Positions 44,871 through 55,395 of a stretch of DNA of 64,000 nt are shown here, piece by piece. Position numbers and translations under genes: made by a program. The notes beneath the pieces are model-generated. The model did no database searches. It had not been told where the DNA came from and saw only the letters and a list, made by a program, of their open reading frames with translations. Source of the DNA: Prorocentrum cordatum (Eukaryota > Sar > Dinophyceae > Prorocentrales > Prorocentraceae); assembly GCA_963575745.1 (NCBI GenBank), contig CAUYUJ010011181.1, forward strand, positions 345,271-409,270, given 5' to 3'. Each line of letters opens with the position of its first letter. The first letter of the stretch is position 1.

Positions 44871-45022
44871 AGGTCGCGACCCCGGAGAAGCCTGACGCCC
44901 CGAAGCACGAGGGGAGGAGGAGGAGCAGCAGCAACAGGAACAGGACAAGGATAAGGAAGGGGGGAGGAAGGAACATAAGGGAGGCAGAGCAGCGAGGAAG
45001 GATGGCGGAAGCAGATGGGAAA

Positions 45023-45360
45023 GGAGGGGGCGAAGGGAGGTGTTGACACAGGGGCGCCGCTGTCCCCCGCAGTTGTCCCTCAGTTTCGTCACAGTTTCTT
45101 GCGCCAGAAAGAGGTTGCAGTTGTAGGGTACCACGCCGCAAACGCAGTGCCAGGAAAGCTACATGCAACCGAGAAGAAACTGAGCGCAACTGACGGAAAC
45201 TGAAAGGAGGGGGCGAAGGGAGGTGTTGACAAAGGGGCGCCGCCCTCAGTTTTCCTTCAGTTTCGTCTCAGTTCCTTGCGTCAGAAAGAGGCTGCAGTTG
45301 TAGGATACCAAGCCGCAAACGCAGCGCCAGGAAAGCCAAATGCAACCGAGAGGAAACTGA
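45023..45360 (+). repeat. 183-bp tandem duplication
   Basis: GGAGGGGGCGAAGGGAGGTG starts at 45023 and again at 45206. Each copy runs through a CAGTTTCGTC, CGCCAGAAAGAGG or CGTCAGAAAGAGG, CCGCAAACGCAG and CATGCAACCGAGA or AATGCAACCGAGA series. Both copies end in GGAAACTGA, which then amplifies into the next array. Confidence 0.85.
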
Positions 45361-45552
45361 GTGTAACTGAAGGAAACTGAGTGTAACTGAAGGAAACTGA
45401 GTGTAACTGAAGGAAACTGAGTGTACCTGGGGGAAACTGCGTGTAACTGAAGGAAACTGAGTGTAACTGAGGGAAACTGAGTGTAACTGAGGGAAACTGA
45501 GTGCAACTGAAGGAAACTGAGTGTAACTGAGGGGAACTGAGTGTGACTGAGG
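45355..45552 (+). repeat. 20-bp tandem array (about 10 units)
   Basis: The unit is GAGTGTAACTGAAGGAAACT, with variants GTGTACCTGGG, GTGCAACTGAAG and GTGTGACTGAGG. It extends the 3' end of the second 183-bp copy. Confidence 0.95.
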
Positions 45553-45689
45553 GGTCCGAACCGGCTCCGTCCGACGCCGCGCGCGGCCACAATGGGACGC
45601 GGCTCAATCGCCATGTGAAGACTGCTCGGGATATGGCGACCAGGTCGGCTACTGGAGATATGGCGTGTCATCGCCGGTGTTTGTTATTA

Positions 45690-46128
45690 TTGGTTGTTAT
45701 TATTAGTATTGATATAATGTTGTTGGTGGTGGTGTTGTTGCTGCTGCTGATATTGTTGTTGTTGTTGTAATTCGTTTTCGTGCCCGTGTTGTTGATGATG
45801 TTGTGAATGTTGTCGGGATTGATGTTGGCGATGTTGTTGTCGCTCATCATCGCCACGCTCACAGCGGCATTGTGCTGATGGCAGCGATCAGAATGACGAG
45901 AGTGATGATGATAGCGCCGAGGGAGAGAGAGAGAGAGAGAGAGTGTGTGTGTGCGCGGACGCCAGGTGGGTGTGGTGGTGGTGATGCTGATGATGATGAT
46001 GCTGATGGCGGTGGGGCTGGCGGTGGTGGTGGTGGTGGTGATGGGTGGTGATGATGTGGTGGTGGTAAGAATAGGGTGCTGGTAAGGAAGGTGATGGCGG
46101 TGGTGATGACGATGATGAGGATGGTGAT
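45690..46128. repeat. Mixed microsatellites (GTT, GAT, GA, GT, GGT)
   Basis: Successive simple repeats end in GATGATGAGGATGGTGATGG next to the satellite-edge module. No gene is supported. Confidence 0.85.
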
Positions 46129-46216
46129 GGTGGTAAGAAGGAAGAAGTAGATAAGGTGGAGATGGGCGGCGGCGGTGGTGCAAACTCCCGCGAGTTCCTG
46201 CCTAAGCCCTGGTTTG
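46129..46216 (+). repeat. Satellite-edge module, left copy
   Basis: Matches the reverse complement of 23990-24073. It is followed at once by subfamily B 88-bp units. Confidence 0.7.
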
Positions 46217-46825
46217 GCAAAGTGCGCGCGGCGGCCTCGGGCCATTTCGGCGCGCCCCTCGCGGGGATCGTGGTCCCATAGGAGCTCCACCGAAGGCGCC
46301 AGTAGCAAAGTGCGCATGGCGGCCTCGGGCCATTTCGGCACACCCTTCACGAGGATCGTGGCCCCAAAGGAGCTCCACAGAAGGCGCCTGTAGCAAAGTG
46401 CGCATGGCGGCCTCGGGCCATGTCGGCACACTCCTCACGACGATCGTGGCCCCATTGGAGCTCCACCGAAGGCGCCAGTAGCAAAGTGCGCATGGCGGCC
46501 TCGGGCCATTTCGGCACACCCCTCACGAGGATCGTGGCCCCATTGGAGCTCCACCGAAGGCGCCAGTAGCAAAGTGCGCATGGCGGCCCCGGGCCATTTC
46601 GGCGCACCCCTCACGGGAATCGTGGTCCCATAGGAGCTCCACCGAAGGCGCCTGTAGCAAAGTGCGCATGGCGGCCTCGGGCCATTTCGGCACACCCCTC
46701 ACGAGGATCGTGGCCTCACAGGAGCTCCACCGAAGGCGCCAATAGCAAAGTGCGCGCGGCGGCCTGGGGCCATATCGGCACACCCTTCACGCCCCTCACG
46801 AGGATCGTGGCCCCATGAGGAGGAA
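46217..46825 (+). repeat. 88-bp satellite array, subfamily B (7 units)
   Basis: Regular 88-bp units with AGCAAAGTGCGCATGGCGGC, CTCGGGCCATTTCGGCACAC and GAGGATCGTGGCCCCATAGG words. It is the same subfamily as 23685-23985, 22 kb away. Confidence 0.95.
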
Positions 46826-47497
46826 CGGTGGGACGGCGAAAGGTTGCAAGTTGCCCCTGGCCGCGCGCGGCTGCACCTACGTTGCGGCGCCACCTCGACA
46901 AACAATCCCCGCCCCCTACATCTCAATGTTGGCACCGAGCGAGCACCCCAAGTCCGGGTGGACAAATAATGCAAGTCACCATTGAAATCTGGTGGTGTGG
47001 GGGGGGGGGCCTCAGAGATTGGTGGAATATGATCCTAGTTGGCACGCGGTTTTTCATAATGCTCAGATAACTGGCAATTGTTTTGCCCACCGACTGTCGC
47101 GCTGCAGTAGCGAGCGAGACTGCGAGACTGCGCTGCGCAGGCGCCTGGGGAGGCGGAGCCAGGGGGGGACTCAACGCCAGAGGCGCCGACAGGCGCAAGG
47201 AGGGGCCGCAGTTGGCGGAAGTTGGCGGCGGGAAACGCAACCCAAACGCACATATTACAAGAAAATAAAACATGCCAGCGTTCAAAGAATAGGCTCCGAG
47301 TGTCCACGACCCGACAAACGCGCCCCACCAGGATCGCTGGAGTTCGCTCCTGGCATTTGCGCGCGCTCCTGCTGCGCCGGTTGAGCGGACAACTCCCAAT
47401 GGCGCCAAGGGCGCCTGAAGCCTTCCAGATACCGCAGCAGGGGCCCAGCCGCACATGCACCCCACTATTGCTCACTACTGCCTGCGCTTGCGAAGTT
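46826..47497. other. Region 3' of the LINE on the minus strand
   Basis: Unique GC-rich sequence that may contain the 3' UTR of the LINE. No gene or polyA-like tail is clear. Confidence 0.35.
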
Positions 47498-50460
47498 TCA
47501 AGGCGACCAAAGGCTCCCGTGAGTTGCTACATAAGAGGCCCATGCAAAATTTATTGTAGCCCTGAGCGCCTGTGCCGCATCCCGGAGCAGGGGGGCGGGG
47601 TCGTCCACGAAGGTGGGGCAGCTGTCTCTGGTGACATCGGAGATGGCCGTAATGGTGGGGTCGCAGCCAATGCACCATGAGAGAGGAGACGCAGTCCCTC
47701 CCATGCCTACTGAGCGCATGAACTTGCGTTTGGGGCCGCGATTTTTCCCTCTGTTCAGTTGCGCGCTGCGGTCGGCGAACAGGGTAGCGCGAGCGTGACG
47801 TATCCACGCGGGGAGGCCCCAGCGTTGGAGTAACTTGCCGATCCACTGCATGGAGAGGCGCTCGAAGGCTTTGTTTTGGTAGCAGAAAATGACTGCTGTG
47901 CTCGGTGCGGATGTGAGTTCGGCCGTACATTCCTGCGTGTATCCCTCTGTTGCCGCGTGGTGTCTGCCGAGCATTCTTTCCCAAGTGTCGCGTGGTGGGG
48001 GCGCCAGGCGTGGGTCTCGACCGAGATGCTCTGTGGCTGTTCTGATGTTCGGCCCGCATTGCCCGCCTTTTTTGGCCGCCTGATCCTGGGGGAGCAGTGG
48101 CTCAATCTGGGGTTCAAGCAGGTCGGCTAAAGCGGCGCCATAAAGTCGCCGAAAGCAGGTGGGTAACTGCAAGGGTCGCATGTCAATTGGCAGTTCGGCG
48201 CCCGGTTTCTTTCCGATCCACGCAAGAAGGTGCACCGAGGGACAAAGTACAGCGGCAATGTCGTGTGGACTCTGGTCAGCGACGTACCACGCTTGTGCAA
48301 TCAGGCAGGCAATGAATCGCGCGCCTGCGTGGTAAACTTCATAGGGTTATCCGCCCACGCCTGGCGCGCTGCGCGCACGAGCTAATACCAGTGAAGCAAA
48401 CCGCCCCCATCTAGGGATTGGCGCGCGGTCAAGGGCAATGGTTTTCCCGTCACTGAAGTAGCAGTCGAGAAGATCATCGGCACAGGGCGGAAGGTCTGGG
48501 GCTGTCATCCAGAAGGGACGATCAGAGATCAAGATCTGGTCAACTTCGGCGTGCTGCTCGGCCCAAATGCCGCAATTGTCCCAGATGCCGGTAACGTTGT
48601 GCAGTTTCTGAAAAATTGCCCTGCCAGTCTTGAAATGGGCTGCGAGAGGCTGTCGCTCGGCACCTGGCCCCCGTTCGGACGGCGCGAGGGCGATGGCGCG
48701 TTTCTGGGCCATCTCGAGGCCCCGTCTTCGGAGCCACAGGTTGGCTTGCACCTGTGTGAGCTCCCTCCCGCCCGGGCCGGAGCGCTCTAACCGACCGGCT
48801 AAGGGCCCAACAGGTTGCAGTGTACCCGTGTCGCGAGCAGCTTGAGCAAGCAGTGCTCCCGGGCTGGTCTGTTCACGGTTCCCGGCCCACTGCTTCCACC
48901 ACTGCTGCAGGCCCGATGACAGCATGTGTCTCCCCAGCATCACCAGAGCGGGCGGACGGGGCGGGGTGACGTCATCTCTCTGTGGCTGTTGCGGCAGATG
49001 CGGCTGGGTGTCTACTTCTTCGTCGCCGCCGTCTAGGAGATCGTGTCGGTCTGGCAATAAGCCCGCAGCCGCACGCCGCGTCCAGTCAATGGGTCGAATC
49101 ACTCTAGTGAGGTCGACCTCCGGAATGGCAACGGTTTTCGAGGTAGGTGTACAAACGCCGTAGCTCGGTGTCGGCCTCGGTGGGGAACCCTCGGAATTCT
49201 GTAGGCGTGAGTGTGTGGTCGCGTCTGGCAGGGCGACTGCCATCGGAATCGAGATGCATGATGGCATGGTCCGACAGAGAAGGCTTCCAGACCTTTCTGG
49301 TCTGATAGGCAGCCAATCATACTGTAGGGCATGCCACTCAGTCGATGGCGGAATCGCTGTCGCGGTCGACGCGAGTGGGCCCGTCTGCACGTACGATGCT
49401 TGGGCTGGTGGAGGCAAACAGATCTGCGAGATTAGCCGCGTCCTCAAATTCCCCTTCGGGTGGGTTCTCGCGCTGCAGATTGACGTCTCCCCCCCAGAAG
49501 GTTGGGGCACCGAGCGTTTCAAGTGCCTCGCGGGCCCCTTGTATGGTTTCGCTCTTGAGTGACGGTGGTAGATAAACGCTGATGAGCCTGACGCGCGTTC
49601 CTTGCGCGTCGACGTCGGCCCATGCAGCGCATCCTGGGACAAGTGTGCCAGAGGCAAACAGCGGCATTCCGTGGGGCATCTAGATGGCTGCCCCACCTGC
49701 GAGGCCACCTCCTGGTCCCCTGAACGCCGGTGTGGAGACAAGGGTGCGTGCTTGAACGAGGCTGGCCCAGACGCCACTTTCGTGCTCAGACCAGTGTGTC
49801 TCTTGTAGAAGGCAGGCGCGTTCCCTGGTGGTGATTTGAGTTAGAACAGCATGCTTGCTTTGGTTATTGTGTGCTGTGGTGCTTCGTAGGTATCGAGCGT
49901 TCCAGCATGCTAGGCGTGGTTTCCCGGTGCCGCGAGCTCTCTGGAGGCCTGCAAGCAGGTCGTCGAGAGTGAAGTCGGCGTAGAGGTCACGCCAGGTAGG
50001 GTTCTGCCACTGAGCGCTGCGGAGCGCGGCCCAGAGGGCGAGTGGCGAGCGCACCGGGGCAGCATGGCGAGCAAGGAGGTGAGTACCAGGAGGCCCCGAA
50101 GTGTCACAATCCGGGGGGCGAAATGCTGAAACCAGTTTTTGTGGCATCCTGTCCCGGCATTGTCATTTTGACTTCTCAAATTTGCAACACGTTTTTTTCG
50201 GCTTCGCCCCGCGCGCATGCGCGCGCGGGACTTGCAAAACACTTCGCGCCCACGGCGCGCCAGGGGCCAGGACGCAAGCGCGCGCACCCGCGCGCGATTG
50301 CACACTCGCTCTCGCGTTTTGCAACTGAACCCAGCATGGGGGGCAGTTGCGCGCAGCAGCCGCAAGCGAACCCGCGGCGGACAAGCGAACCATCGCCGCA
50401 GGGGCGCTCGGCACCGAGCGGCAGCGAAAGCGCAAACGCGCACGCACACGCGCACACCAT
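47498..50460 (-). pseudogene. Non-LTR (LINE) retrotransposon: endonuclease, linker and reverse transcriptase
   Basis: Three parts follow in order on the minus strand. The endonuclease occupies 50147-49338 in two frames: LACWNARYLRS, ACLLQETHWSEHE, then VRLISVYLPPSL and FWGGDVNLQ. A linker lies between about 49180 and 48347 (IRPIDWTRRAAAG). The RT is at 48235-47498: RPLQLPTCFRRLYGAALAD, VIFCYQNKAFERLSMQWIG, GMGGTASPLSW and the catalytic box FVDD. Frameshifts separate the parts and the region 49340-49180 is damaged. The catalytic Asp pair is present, but the copy cannot make one protein. An SL-like string just upstream (50464-50485) is followed by an ATG. Confidence 0.8.
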
Positions 50461-50463
50461 GGT

Positions 50464-50485
50464 TTGAGCCAGAATGGCGATTCGG
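50464..50485 (-). other. Degenerate spliced-leader-like sequence at the LINE 5' side
   Basis: The minus strand reads CCGAATCGCCATTCTGGCTC followed by AA. It equals the SL if two inserted bases and two substitutions are allowed. It lies immediately before an ATG and upstream of the LINE endonuclease. The mismatch level makes this tentative. Confidence 0.4.
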
Positions 50486-50519
50486 CAACTTAAGGCACTC
50501 TCACACCCACGCACGCAAC

Positions 50520-51130
50520 ACACACAGCAACAACATCACACGCACACACACACACACGCACGCACGCACGCACGCACGCATGCACACACACACAAACAAA
50601 CACACACACACACACACGTACACCTGTTTTGCTTCGGCGGCTGGGCTGAGGTCATATCAGCGGGGCGCGCTGGATGCAACGCACGCGCCACCTCACGCAC
50701 ATGCGCTGTTCCTCAGCGAGCGTTCGTTCGGCGACGCGCTGGGCCAACAAACGCGACGCGCACGCACGCGCAACACGCGCGCACGCACGCACGCACGCAC
50801 AGGCACACGCACACACACATGCATACACACACGTACGCACACGCACAAGCACAAACACATACGCACACGCACACGCACACGGGCACCTGCACGCACGCGC
50901 GCGCGCACGCACCAGCGCACGCACAAACACACGCAAACGCACACGCACACACACACACACGCGCAAGCACACACACACACACACACGCGCAAGCACACAT
51001 ACACACATGCATACACGCAGCCACACACACATGCGCACGCACGCACACACACACACGCAAACACGCAAACACACGCACACACAGTGCGCACACACACACA
51101 CGCACACACTCACACTCGCACATACATGAA
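50520..51130. repeat. CA/CGCA dinucleotide-rich tract
   Basis: Long imperfect CACACACGCACG runs with an interrupting unique piece at 50627-50760. His/Thr open frames here are artefacts of the repeat. Confidence 0.9.
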
Positions 51131-51258
51131 ACACACATATACTTATATATATATATAAATATACACCACGTATAGCCTCTAACGGATATCTTATGTTTAT
51201 GTGTAGGCATATACAAGTATACGTATGTATATCCTGGTATACACGCATACGGGCATCC

Positions 51259-51486
51259 GAGGCGCCACGGCCGCCACCCTGCGAACGAGGCGCCACGGCC
51301 GCCGCCCTGCGAACGAGGCGCCACGGCCGCCACCCTGCGAACGAGGCGTCACGGCCGCCACTTTTCGAACTAGGCGTCACGGCCGCCACCCTGCGAACGG
51401 GGCGCCCCGGCCGCCACCCTGCGAACGAGGCGCCACGGCCGCCGCCCTGCGAGCGAGGCGCCACGGCCGCCACCCTGCGAACGATC
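51259..51486 (+). repeat. 28-bp tandem array (8 units)
   Basis: The unit is GGCGCCACGGCCGCCACCCT plus GCGAACGA. Starts are at 51261, 51289, 51317 and so on, with C/T change in GGCGTC copies. A longer relative lies at 58560-58640. Confidence 0.95.
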
Positions 51487-52190
51487 GGCACACATGGAAG
51501 AGGGTGCCCAACTCCACCCCCCCTGGCCGCCTGCTAATGCCAACGGGCCTGCAAGGGTGCCGGGGGGCGTCGCCCCCCGCGCTTCCGGGCGGGCTCGTTT
51601 GGGGGGGCGGGGCGGACTTAAATCCTCAACTCCTCCGCCGCCAGAGGCGGGGCAAGCGGGCGGCCACGGGGGGGGGCGAGGAGGCTGCGCGGCGGCGCGC
51701 GCGGGCCTTCGCCGCGCACATGCCGACGGCGCAAAGAGGCAGGGGAGGAGGAGAAGGAAGGCCCGAAGCAACAGCAGCAATTGCAATGTGGTTGTCGAGA
51801 GCTTCTGTGCTTTCCTTGTTTGCGCGAACTATCGGCCACTTGTTGTGATTTGCCGCATGGTTTCCCCCTTTCCCCACGTCGTCCTCGTCGTCCTCATCCT
51901 CCTCGTTCCTCCCCCGCCCGCCTCCTCCGCCCCCCCCCTCCTCCTTCTCCATCTTGCGCATGATATCGTTTACCTTTTCGGGGCTGACCCTTTAGTGGCT
52001 ATACTGGCCAATTTCGTTGTGTGATTTTCGATCGCCCTCTCTGTACACATATATATATATAGTATTTGTATGTTTGCCTATTCCACGAATTTGTAGGTTA
52101 ATATGGGTACGTGTGTTGCGCCCTGTCTATGCGTGTCTGTGCAAAGGCCCTGCGCTCGACGAAGCAACTGCTGGATTCTTTCGTGTTAGC
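51487..52190. other. Stretch without a supported gene
   Basis: It contains a C/T-rich tract near 51880-51950 and a short TATATATATATA run at 52049-52062. No conserved coding is seen. Confidence 0.4.
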
Positions 52191-52191
52191 G

Positions 52192-54202
52192 CTACGACAG
52201 TCCACGCAACTGAGCAAGCAATGGGCACCACCTTGTGCCAGCGAGGATGGCATAACGCAGCAGGCCCACGGCAGCTGCTGTCATGCACTGACATCGGGAT
52301 ATGCTACGCTTCATTCTACCAACCATGTCCCCATCCGAATAACATTGTGTTTTGCGGGGGTTTGCTTGGGGGCGAAGTCCAGTGCCGTGTGCAACGCCAT
52401 ATGTGCATTGGGGGTGATGTGCCACGTCCACTTATCATGTATCACTGCCTCGGTCGCCAGGGCGCTCAGACAAGCCGAGAAGTCTTCAGTGGCATCTTGC
52501 GCGCGAATCAAATCAGCAGCAGGAATAATTCGCTTTTTGTCACGATAAACGTTTTCAAACGTTACTGCGCTGCGCAGCAGTGCCAGCCTGAGCTCGCCGC
52601 GATCTCCCACCGAAGCCCCGGGGCGGAGGCATGCGTCATAGAGCCACCGAACCAGCTGCAAAGTCTGAGCACTTTTTGCCATCTGCTGTGTAAGCTTCAC
52701 CCAGTCACCACGAGGGAAAAACTCTTTCTCTTCGAATCTCGGACATGCTTGAATGCCTTTGGCTCTGCACCACGCCTTATGGCCAGCATGGGCCATATAG
52801 AACCTCTCCGATCGATTGTTTCCGGCCCAGGTTCCAGCCAGAACGAGCCCCCTCAAACGCGATGCGACTGCAATTTGGTAAACGCCGAGATCCAAAGCAC
52901 GCAGAGGGTCAACCCAAACCCTCCACACATGGAAACCAGGAATTCGGAGCAAAGGGGAAGGGCTGCCATGGGCCCGTTGCTCTCTCATGAAATTCCGATT
53001 CGTCATGAGGGTGTTGCGCAGACGGGGGCGAGATGAAAATTGAGTGAACAGCAGACGGCCTGTCCGCTTATGAGCTTCGCATAGGTGGCAGCACTCATTG
53101 GTATTGCAATGCCTGGCCAACCTCAAACTTTCCTGCAGGTATTTCCAATCCCCTCGCATCTCCGACCACACTCCCCGGTATCCCCCTGCCAGGGGCTTGC
53201 CAGCTAGAGCTGCCCGCCCTGGCTCGCATTCTGCATTGAACTGTCTGCCTCGATGGTCCACGGGGGGGTATTCACCGATCGCGATCCATTCTCGGCTCCA
53301 CACGAGAACCTCATAAAGTTGGTCCATGTCTTATCTGGATTGATCTTCGAATACTGCACCTCCGTGAACACGATTCTAGAAAAGGATAGTCTCATGGTTT
53401 TCAATCGTCCCGCTCCACAGGAGCATGATAATCGTTTCGTGGTTGAAAACTCCTGCGTCGCCCCCGTAGATACCAATGGGCACACAGCTGGTCGGAGACG
53501 TTCGAATATCTAAAACAGGGTGCTCTTGATACCACGGAGTGGTCCTCGAGGATGGGTTCCAAACTATGTTCTCCCACTCCCCCTCTTTCCTGGGCGCCTG
53601 CCATGCCTCCTTCCTCACCCCCCCCTTTCCCACTCCCCCTTGATCCGCGAGACGCGAATGTTTAGAAGAACCCGTCCTCGAGCGCTGCCAAAAAGCTTCT
53701 AATCGGCCAGGCCCCCCAACGAACATGCGGCTGAAAAGATCTAAGATCCACCTGCCTGTGCAAACTTGCGAACGTCTCATGAGGTAGAAAAAACGGTGCG
53801 CACAACCGTTTCATGAACGCCATCACTGGAAGCGGCGACTTGAAACTCAAAAACCTGCGGGGGCAACTCGCGCCAGGGTTGTCTTGATACCCATCTGCGC
53901 AGCGCTCGCTCAGCGCGCCGATCTGGCGAGAACGTCGCGAGCTGCTGCACGCGCAAAGGAACTCCAGCGCAACGATCTGCAATGGCTGAGCACAATCGGG
54001 CAAAACGTTGAACTGATGAAACTCCTTCCCCGATGAGACTGAGAAGCTCCATCTCGAGCTCGTCGGGCGAGCCCTCAAAGGCCATGGCTTCAATTACATG
54101 GGAACTGGCCGAAAGAAAGTGGCTGGGATAATCACACGCAAATATCACCGAGCCTAGACGAGCTGATTCAAATGATAATTCATGTGTTGTAACTATGTAC
54201 AT
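52192..54202 (-). pseudogene. Frameshifted copy of an unknown, multicopy-looking dinoflagellate family
   Basis: A ~640-residue protein can be followed across at least four frames. 54202-53810 has SPDELEMELLSLIGEG and ALRRWVSRQPWRELPP. 53800-53700 has LPHETFASLH. 53600-53376 has PTSCVPIGIYGGDAGVF. 53327-52330 has GGYRGVWSEMRGDWKYL, CNTNECCHLCEAHKRTGRL, IPGFHVWRVWVDPLRALD, DWVKLTQQMAKSAQTL and TWHITPNAHMALH. 52400-52192 has DGDMVGRMKRS and GLLRYAILAGTRW. The Asp-rich, Cys-His-containing layout and repeated occurrence suggest a transposon-related protein, but I recall no named domain. Function unknown. Confidence 0.5.
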
Positions 54203-54305
54203 TTTTTATGCATATATATATATGCATATATAGATATATGAATATGTACACATACATGTATTTATATTTATATATATATGTATATATATGTATATGCATA
54301 ATCCT
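54195..54305. repeat. TATA/ATGTATATATA low-complexity island
   Basis: Short TATATATATG runs next to the 5' end of the relic. A promoter role is possible but unsupported. Confidence 0.7.
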
Positions 54306-54439
54306 CCTCACCCTACTCCATGTTTCTCTCACCCTGACTCTCAACTCACCCCTCTTGCGTTAGCATGTGGTGCCTTGTCCCGGGTGAGTGGGGGGCCTCG
54401 TCCAAATTATTTAATCGTTTCGCTCATTTCGCCGGCCCG

Positions 54440-54890
54440 TAATTGCCTCGCCGCTTGGGGGCCGCGTTGAGGCCTCTTGGGGGCCTCTGGGAGGCAGTTT
54501 TTGTTTTTTAACGACGACCGCCCTTGAAGCAACATTTTTACATGCTGAGTTGGGCCTTTGGGAGGCAGTTTTGAGGCCTCTTTGGGGTCAAGTTTGAGCC
54601 TATTGGGGGCCTCTCGGGGTGCCTCTTGGGGGCTTCTTGGGCCTCTTGGAGGAGTGCCTCTTGCGAGCCCATTGGGGGCCTCTTGCGGGTTGCCTCTCGG
54701 GGTGCCTCTTGCGAGCCCATTGGGGGCCTCTTTCGAGCCCATTGGGGGCCTCTTGGTTTCTCGGGGGGCCTCTCGGGGTGCCTCTTGCGAGCCCATTGGG
54801 GCCTCTTGGGGGCTTCTTGGGGCCTCCTGAAATTTGGGGCCACTTGGGGGCCTCTTGGGGCCTCTTGGAGGATCTCGAGACTGCTGAGGA
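54440..54890 (-). repeat. Purine-word repeat, inverted copy
   Basis: GGGGGCCTCTTGGGGCCTCT-type words. One subunit (GCCCATTGGGGGCCTCTTGC with TCGGGGTGCCTCTTGCGAGC) is tandemly repeated at 54600-54800. Confidence 0.85.
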
Positions 54891-55219
54891 AGAGGGGAGG
54901 GTACACCGCGCAGCAAAAAGGCTGGCCAGCCCCACAGGCCAGTCCTCGGAGTACATCATTGAAAGTGCAAGCGGCTAGCTGGGTGATCCAGTCTGGAGCG
55001 CATGCACACCCAAGGCAGCGCAGGACTTTCACGCCCATAGTTCACCAGCTAGCTGCAAGAAGTCCACACAAGATATATTGTGGTGCCCCAAACAGGCCGC
55101 CGACGAGAGCATTGAGGGAGAGAAAGAGAAGAAGAGGCGAGGGAAGGAAGGAGAGAGGGAGCAGAGGGGGGAGGGTAGAAGAGAAAGGCAGATGAGAGGA
55201 GTGCAGAAGAGGCCCCAGA

Positions 55220-55268
55220 GGGAGGAGGAGGAGGAGGAAGAGGAGGAGGAGGAGGAGGAGGAGGAGCT
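55220..55268. repeat. GAG microsatellite
   Basis: GGAGGAGGAGGAGGAAGAGG-like run of about 16 triplets, within a purine-rich stretch from 55100 to 55300. Confidence 0.9.
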
Positions 55269-55395
55269 GGAGGAGCTGGAGGACGACGAGGAAGAGGTGG
55301 TAGCTGTATGCTATCGTCCAAGCCTGACATATGCATGAAAATGCGGATGCATGCAGTCGCGACACAGTCGCGACATTGCCACCTCGAGCTCGAGC

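Noticed and set aside
50520-51130. His/Thr-rich and Val/Cys-rich open frames
   Set aside because: They are translations of CA/CG dinucleotide repeats.
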